Assembly (NCBI GenBank): GCA_000018565.1
Contig: CP000875.1
Span: forward strand, 3,425,199 to 3,489,198
Origin: Herpetosiphon aurantiacus DSM 785
Lineage (GTDB): Bacteria; Chloroflexota; Chloroflexia; Chloroflexales; Herpetosiphonaceae
DNA: 64,000 bases
Direction of reading: 5' to 3'
A program made the position numbers and the translations under genes. The notes beneath the pieces are model-generated. The model made no database searches. It worked only from the letters and a program-made list of their open reading frames with translations, and had not been told where the DNA came from. Positions 59,640 to 64,000 of this stretch are shown in pieces; positions within the stretch are counted from its first letter, which is position 1, and the number at the start of each line of letters is the position of its first letter.

Positions 59640-59768
59640 AGGCAAAAGTCAGAAGGCAAAAATCAAAAGCGCAGAGGCGCAGAGAAAAGAAGGGTACGAA
59701 GATTTAGGGTTTTGGCTGTAAACGTTGTTAATATCAGCCTTCGTGCCCTTCGTGTCCTTCGTGGTTAA
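59640..59768. repeat. Short interspersed repeats, copy 3
   Basis: AAAGGCAAAAGTCAGAAGGC and CTTCGTGTCCTTCGTGGTT repeat the strings at 24300-24470 and 10755-10816. The stretch separates the ABC-F and coaE genes and holds no ORF. Confidence 0.55.
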
Positions 59769-59815
59769 ACGGTATCTTTCATAGTTCATAATTCATCCTT
59801 GTATAAGGGCTTGTA

Positions 59816-60424
59816 ATGTATCGAATTGGTTTGACTGGCAATATTGCATGTGGCAAAAGCACGGTGGTGGCGATGCTTCACGAATTAGGCGCAGCTGTTT
59901 GCGATGCTGATGCCGTGGTGCATCAAGTGCAAGCCCCTGATGGCAGCGCTTATACACCGATCGTCGAGGCTTTTGGCCTTGGAATTCTGCAAAACCAAAC
60001 CTTTGGCCAGCCAATTAATCGTCAAGCCCTAGGCCAAATCGTTTTCACCGATCAAGCCCAGTTGCGCCGTTTGGAAGCCTTGGTACACCCAATTGTTCGC
60101 CAAACAATTATGGCTTGGCTGGAAGCTCAGCGCCAAAATAATGCTCAGGTTGTGGTGATCGATGCAATTAAATTGATTGAAAGTGGCTATCCTGCTTTGT
60201 GTGATGCAGTTTGGGTTGTCACCGCTGATCCAGCAATTCAGCTAGCTCGCTTGATCGAAACCCGGGGTATGAGCGAAGCCGAAGCCTTGCTGCGGATTAA
60301 TGCTCAAAATAGTCAGGCCGATAAAATCGCCCATGCCGATGTTGTAATTGATAATAGCGGTTCGCTCGCGGAAACTCGCCGCCAAGTTGAACAAGCATTT
60401 TTGGCGATTCAACGCCATGATTAA
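59816..60424 (+). CDS. coaE: Dephospho-CoA kinase
   Basis: The 202-residue protein catalyses the last step of coenzyme A synthesis. It has the P-loop GLTGNIACGKSTV (residues 5-17), CDADAVVHQVQAPDG, HPIVRQTIMAWLEAQ, VVVIDAIKLIESGY and WVVTADPAIQLARLIETRGM. Length and motifs match CoaE. The following histidine kinase gene starts 19 bp downstream. Confidence 0.95.
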   Translation: MYRIGLTGNIACGKSTVVAMLHELGAAVCDADAVVHQVQAPDGSAYTPIVEAFGLGILQNQTFGQPINRQALGQIVFTDQAQLRRLEALVHPIVRQTIMAWLEAQRQNNAQVVVIDAIKLIESGYPALCDAVWVVTADPAIQLARLIETRGMSEAEALLRINAQNSQADKIAHADVVIDNSGSLAETRRQVEQAFLAIQRHD

Positions 60425-60443
60425 ACCAAGTAAGGAGCCAGTT

Positions 60444-62441
60444 ATGCGTGTTCTTGATGCCCCAACCAATCAAGCACGACCAACCCCTCAACCACGATTA
60501 ACCCCAGCCATGAGTTTTGGCTTGGCAACACTTGGTGTTTTTGTGGGGGTTGGCTGGCTCTGGCTTGCGCCACACTGGCTAGCATTGCTAATCACGCTTG
60601 GTTCATTAAGCCTTTTGCTCGGCCAAGCGTGGGCCAGTATCCAACGCACTGAGCGCGAACGCACGGTTTTAGCTCAAGCACATAGTGCCCTCGATAGCGA
60701 ATATAACAGCATTCAAGCCGATTATGCCACGCTCGAACGGGCCTACGAAGATTTGCAACAATCGTATCAACGCTTGCAACGGCGGATCGATGAACGCACC
60801 GCCGAACGCGATCAATCGACCAATCAGTTGCAAACCTTGCTTGATGATACCCGCTCGTATGTCGCCCAACTAACGGCATTGAATGAAGTTTCAGTTGCTT
60901 TGAACGCCACGCTTGATCGCGATGAGGTGTTGGCTTGTATTTTGCGCCAACTTGAACGGGTGGTTACCTTCGATAGCGCTTCAGTTCAGCAGCTTGAAGA
61001 TGATGAATTGCAAGTAATCGCTGCCCGTGGCATGAATAACGAAGTCTATGATATGCGGATTTCGGTGCCTGATAATGAATTGGCGCGGAAAGTGGTTGGA
61101 TCGCCTGCACCAGTGGTTTTGGGCGATGTGCGCAAAGATCCATCGTTTGTGATGCAGCCTGGGCCAATTCGTTCATGGATTGGGGTGGCCTTGCGGGTGG
61201 GCGAACGCACGGTCGGCATTTTGACCGTCGATAGCCATCGCGAAAATGCCTATACCGCCGATGATGGTCACTTGGTCGCCAATTTTGCCAACCAAGCTGC
61301 CTTGGCCTTGCACAACTCACATCTGTTTGCGGCTGCTGAACGTCGCGCCACCGAAATGGCCTTGCTTTTGGAAATGACCCGCACGGTTGGCTCGACCTTG
61401 CACTTGCCCGAAGTCTTGCTCCGTGCCGCCGCCGCCATTGGCGAGGCCTTGCATGCTGAAGATGTATTGGTGTTATTGCTTGATGAACAGGGCGAGCGTT
61501 TGACTCCCCAAGCTGGCGCAATGGGTGATCATAACTACTTGCGCATGCGTTGGGCCAGCCCAACCTCGTTGAGTAACGAGCCAACTTTAGCCAAAGTGAT
61601 CAAACAAGGCTGCGCCAGAGTAATTCATGCGGTTTCGCCGACGATTCCTTACCAAACCTTGTTGGCCTTGCCATTGAGCATCAAAGAGCAAGTTTTAGGG
61701 GTTGTCTTGGTCGCCACACCTGATCGCGATGCCCCATTTGGGCCACAGCAATTGGTTTTAGCTGAAGGTTTAGCCACCTCAGCCGCCATCGCGATCGAAC
61801 AAGCACGTTTGTATGATCAAGCTCGACGCGCGGCTCAAGCTGAGGAGCGTTCACGTTTGGCGCGTGAATTGCACGATTCGGTCACCCAGACCTTGTTTAG
61901 CATGACCTTGACGGCTGAAGCTGCCCGTGCCCAAGTTGAGCGCAACCCAGTTCGGGCGGCCACTCAAATTGATCGCTTGAAGGCCGCAGCCCATCAATCA
62001 CTAGGCGAAATGCGTGAACTCTTGCTGCAATTACGCCCAACGCCGTTGCAAGAACATGGCATTATCAAATCGCTGCGCGACCATATTGCCAGCTTGAATG
62101 CTCAAGAAGTTGCCATTAATTTGGAGTGTGAGGGCGAGGATTCGGTACTTAGCCCAGCCAATGCTGCTGGCTTATATCGAATTGCCCAAGAAGCGATTGC
62201 CAATGCGCTGCGCCATGCCCAAGCAACTAATGTACGAGTGAGCTTCAGCTTTGCCAGCAAATCGACGACCTTGATGGTGAAAGATAATGGCTGTGGCTTC
62301 GACCCCGATTTATTGGAGCGCAGTGGCCGCCATTTGGGGCTAACCAGTATGGCCGAGCGTGCCGGAGAACTGGGTGGCACGCTCGATGTGCAAAGTGTCG
62401 TTGGCGAAGGTACCTGCTTAACCGTGCACCTGCATGGGTAA
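60444..62441 (+). CDS. NarL-type sensor histidine kinase with two GAF domains
   Basis: The ATG at 60444 follows AAGGAG and gives 665 residues. Two membrane helices (about 23-66) precede a coiled coil (about 68-145) that leads to two GAF domains (about 155-310 and 330-460; VSVALNATLDRDEVLACILR, LLEMTRTVGSTLHLPEVLLR). The HisKA_3 dimerisation helix is ERSRLARELHDSVTQTLFSM with phosphoacceptor His477, and the ATPase has RIAQEAIANALRHAQATNVR and VKDNGCGFDPDLL. GAF domains bind small ligands, so the input is probably a diffusible or redox signal. No response regulator is adjacent. Confidence 0.93.
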   Translation: MRVLDAPTNQARPTPQPRLTPAMSFGLATLGVFVGVGWLWLAPHWLALLITLGSLSLLLGQAWASIQRTERERTVLAQAHSALDSEYNSIQADYATLERAYEDLQQSYQRLQRRIDERTAERDQSTNQLQTLLDDTRSYVAQLTALNEVSVALNATLDRDEVLACILRQLERVVTFDSASVQQLEDDELQVIAARGMNNEVYDMRISVPDNELARKVVGSPAPVVLGDVRKDPSFVMQPGPIRSWIGVALRVGERTVGILTVDSHRENAYTADDGHLVANFANQAALALHNSHLFAAAERRATEMALLLEMTRTVGSTLHLPEVLLRAAAAIGEALHAEDVLVLLLDEQGERLTPQAGAMGDHNYLRMRWASPTSLSNEPTLAKVIKQGCARVIHAVSPTIPYQTLLALPLSIKEQVLGVVLVATPDRDAPFGPQQLVLAEGLATSAAIAIEQARLYDQARRAAQAEERSRLARELHDSVTQTLFSMTLTAEAARAQVERNPVRAATQIDRLKAAAHQSLGEMRELLLQLRPTPLQEHGIIKSLRDHIASLNAQEVAINLECEGEDSVLSPANAAGLYRIAQEAIANALRHAQATNVRVSFSFASKSTTLMVKDNGCGFDPDLLERSGRHLGLTSMAERAGELGGTLDVQSVVGEGTCLTVHLHG

Positions 62442-62508
62442 GCTTGTTGCATTCGTACCAATCGCAAAGGCCTAAGCAAATTGATTGATTGCCTAGCCTT
62501 GTTAATCG

Positions 62509-62537
62509 CACTTTAGGGGGTGCAGGGGGATGAACCT
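62509..62537. repeat. Repeat family B, left part interrupted by the IS4 element
   Basis: TTAGGGGGTGCAGGGGGATG leads up to the insertion. The matching right part (CAGGGGGATGAACCCCCTGC) lies at 63968-64000, after the IS. Confidence 0.7.
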
Positions 62538-63967
62538 ATAGGCATCAACCTTAGCCGCTCCCAGCAGTTAAGGCCAACAACCGCTGCGCTGTCGATGGCC
62601 GTTTTTGACGTTTCTGCACCCGCGCCAACCGCCCAATGATGCTCGCAAGGGTCGTGAGCACCGTCTCCAATTGCTCACGACATCCGCGACTGCTCGCCAG
62701 ATCAGTCGCATAGGCCATCACGATTTGCGCCGCTTTGAACAGACTGCGTTCCGCCGTATCCCACGCACTTGCCACCAGAATCCACTGCTGGAACACCAGT
62801 CCAAGCAATTTCGCATAGATTTCGCACAAAATCCGGGCAGGTTTTTTCGTTCGCCATTCATCTACGTGGCCATGACTCTTCCACAATTTAAACAACAGCT
62901 CGATCTGCCAGCGCATTTTCAGTAAGACCATGGCCTCGGTGAGGCCGAGCTTATCTTCCGGCGCGTTCGTGATAACCACCGTCCATGCCGCCAGATCCAT
63001 GGCAGCGTTGGAGACTGGGCGGCACTTGTCATGCGCCTCGTCTTGTACCCGCTGGCGACGTTGTGCCGCCACGGCATCGGGGACGCGTTGCACCAATAAG
63101 CGGGCCGCGAGTCGCTCCTTGCTTCCCACCAGCACCGTCCCTTCCCAGTGATCCGCATCCCCCAACCCCGTCACGACCTCCAGAATTGACTGTTCTTTCT
63201 GTCCTGGCAGCCGAATCCGACTGTGACTCTGGACGCGTGACAGCCAATATACCTCGGCGGCAGCAAGCTCACGAAAGATACGGATGTTGTAGAAGCCGAG
63301 GTCCGCCAGCCGAAGGCTCCCAGCAGGCAGCGGGGCACGTTGAACCGATAACACCTGATCCGAAGCTCGTCCGTCCGTGAGGTCGATCCCACACAGGGTT
63401 CCCGTGAGGAGATCGAGCTGGACACCACATTTCAAGCCTGCCGTCCCGCGTGCCGAAGCATTGCCACAGCCACGATACGTGGTCGCCAGCGCATCAGGCA
63501 GGCCGATCGTCGTGCTGTCATGAATACGCACGCTGGTGAACCGTTGGAGGATGGACACCGCCACGGGATCGGCACTGATCGCATACTCCATACTGGCCAG
63601 TAACACGTGATGGAGCAGATCGACGGTGGCCAGCGTAAAGCGGCGATCAATCGCTTGCGGTGAGACCGTCGCGCCTACCCGTGCCGCCATCTGAGCCAAT
63701 TGGCCTAAACTGGCGGTTGGGTTCGCCAACCAGCCATAGACGAGGGTCTGCACCAAGGTGCTCGGCGTGAAGGTCGCTCGATCGGCCCGCTTCACATAGC
63801 CGAGGGTTGCCGCGACGGTTTCGGTGGTCGTGGTCAGTACGGTTTGCATCGCGTCACTGACGTGCGGTATGATGGACATGGGCACTCCTTGGACTCATGG
63901 TGTAGTGCAATTCCATGATGCCATAGGAGTGCCTTTGAGTGATACTGGCGATAAGGTTGATGCCTAT
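62538..63967 (-). mobile_element. IS4-family insertion sequence
   Basis: A 1430 bp element is bounded by 16 bp inverted repeats: ATAGGCATCAACCTTA at 62538-62553 and its complement at 63952-63967. The single transposase gene fills most of it. Flanking sequences share CAGGGGGATGAACC (62523-62536 and 63974-63987) at slightly different offsets, consistent with insertion into a family B repeat and an imperfect target duplication of about 20 bp. Confidence 0.85.
62551..63879 (-). CDS. IS4-family DDE transposase
   Basis: The ATG at 63879 has AAGGAG five bases upstream and gives 442 residues. The DDE residues fall in VRIHDSTTIGL (first Asp), LRLADLGFYNIRIF (second Asp) and KMRWQIELLFKLWKSHG (Glu, with the Y-x2-R-like W-x2-E motif of IS4). 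The C-terminal region is Arg-rich. The gene appears intact, so the element may be active. Its stop lies 13 bp inside the left inverted repeat end. G+C content is higher than in its neighbours. Confidence 0.93.
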   Translation of the reverse strand: MSIIPHVSDAMQTVLTTTTETVAATLGYVKRADRATFTPSTLVQTLVYGWLANPTASLGQLAQMAARVGATVSPQAIDRRFTLATVDLLHHVLLASMEYAISADPVAVSILQRFTSVRIHDSTTIGLPDALATTYRGCGNASARGTAGLKCGVQLDLLTGTLCGIDLTDGRASDQVLSVQRAPLPAGSLRLADLGFYNIRIFRELAAAEVYWLSRVQSHSRIRLPGQKEQSILEVVTGLGDADHWEGTVLVGSKERLAARLLVQRVPDAVAAQRRQRVQDEAHDKCRPVSNAAMDLAAWTVVITNAPEDKLGLTEAMVLLKMRWQIELLFKLWKSHGHVDEWRTKKPARILCEIYAKLLGLVFQQWILVASAWDTAERSLFKAAQIVMAYATDLASSRGCREQLETVLTTLASIIGRLARVQKRQKRPSTAQRLLALTAGSG

Positions 63968-64000
63968 GGGGGGCAGGGGGATGAACCCCCTGCGTTTCCC
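63968..64000. repeat. Repeat family B, right part after the IS4 element
   Basis: GGGGGGCAGGGGGATGAACC and CCCTGCGTTTCCC continue the family B palindrome interrupted at 62537. It reaches the window edge. Confidence 0.7.

Noticed and set aside
60964-61584. 206-residue antisense ORF within the histidine kinase gene
   Set aside because: It lies wholly inside a gene with clear GAF motifs, has no family resemblance, and its Arg/His/Pro-rich composition is typical of antisense frames.

Overview
The window is a 64 kb piece of a bacterial chromosome at about 50 percent G+C. It most resembles a filamentous gliding member of the Chloroflexota, and Herpetosiphon is my best guess. This is inferred from protein flavour: DUF4446 and DUF309 proteins, Thr-Pro-rich secreted repeat proteins, a cobalamin-dependent MerR regulator beside phytoene synthase, a variant Ccm system, and G/C-rich palindromic intergenic repeats. 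Nearly all the DNA is coding. Genes lie in short operons with 1-20 bp overlaps. No rRNA, prophage or CRISPR array is visible; there is one tRNA and one insertion sequence.

Region by region. 1-7 kb: the end of a secreted lamin-tail-domain protein, a three-gene Na+/drug-type ABC exporter, and a secreted S9 peptidase. 6.8-16.6 kb: thiamine diphosphokinase with a HAD phosphatase, a large two-domain glycosyltransferase, an endonuclease/exonuclease/phosphatase-fold protein, a fused LivH-LivM permease, polyphosphate kinase and a DUF983 protein. 16.8-20 kb: an RsbS-RsbT switch pair, then an FMN reductase, a two-VOC-domain ring-cleavage dioxygenase and an esterase. 20-26 kb: tRNA-Pro with a consensus promoter, trpD, a glycosyltransferase, a cell-shape cluster (DivIC/FtsB-like, bactofilin, DUF4446), an Rsm22-type methyltransferase and an A-type Fe-S carrier. 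26-30.4 kb: a run of small cytoplasmic and membrane proteins and an HD-GYP response regulator. 30.4-33.3 kb: a CarH-type B12 photoreceptor regulator, phytoene synthase and an NDUFA9-like SDR protein, a likely light-controlled carotenoid locus. 33.3-42.3 kb: Ca2+/H+ exchanger, TerC, a helicase-associated-domain protein, RecO, a PH-SHOCT protein, purine nucleoside phosphorylase, a CAP protein, an MscS channel with a cyclic-nucleotide domain, and a HIT hydrolase.

42.4-47.5 kb holds the least familiar system: three tandem, separately terminated paralogues encoding secreted Thr-Pro-linked proteins. Together they carry eight copies of a roughly 105-residue domain with an invariant Cys pair, share a duplicated 5' leader, and end in the same C-terminal motif. 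47.6-55.5 kb is a complete-looking cytochrome c maturation operon (ccmABCDEF, TPR protein, thioredoxin, response regulator). Its CcmE has Cys in place of the haem-binding His, and no CcmH is seen. 55.6-62.4 kb: a secreted beta-helix protein, an ABC-F ATPase, CoaE and a GAF-domain histidine kinase. 62.5-64 kb: an IS4-family element inserted into a copy of a local intergenic repeat.

Starts were moved downstream of the longest ORF wherever a Shine-Dalgarno sequence, an ATGA overlap or family length favoured it; each case is stated.
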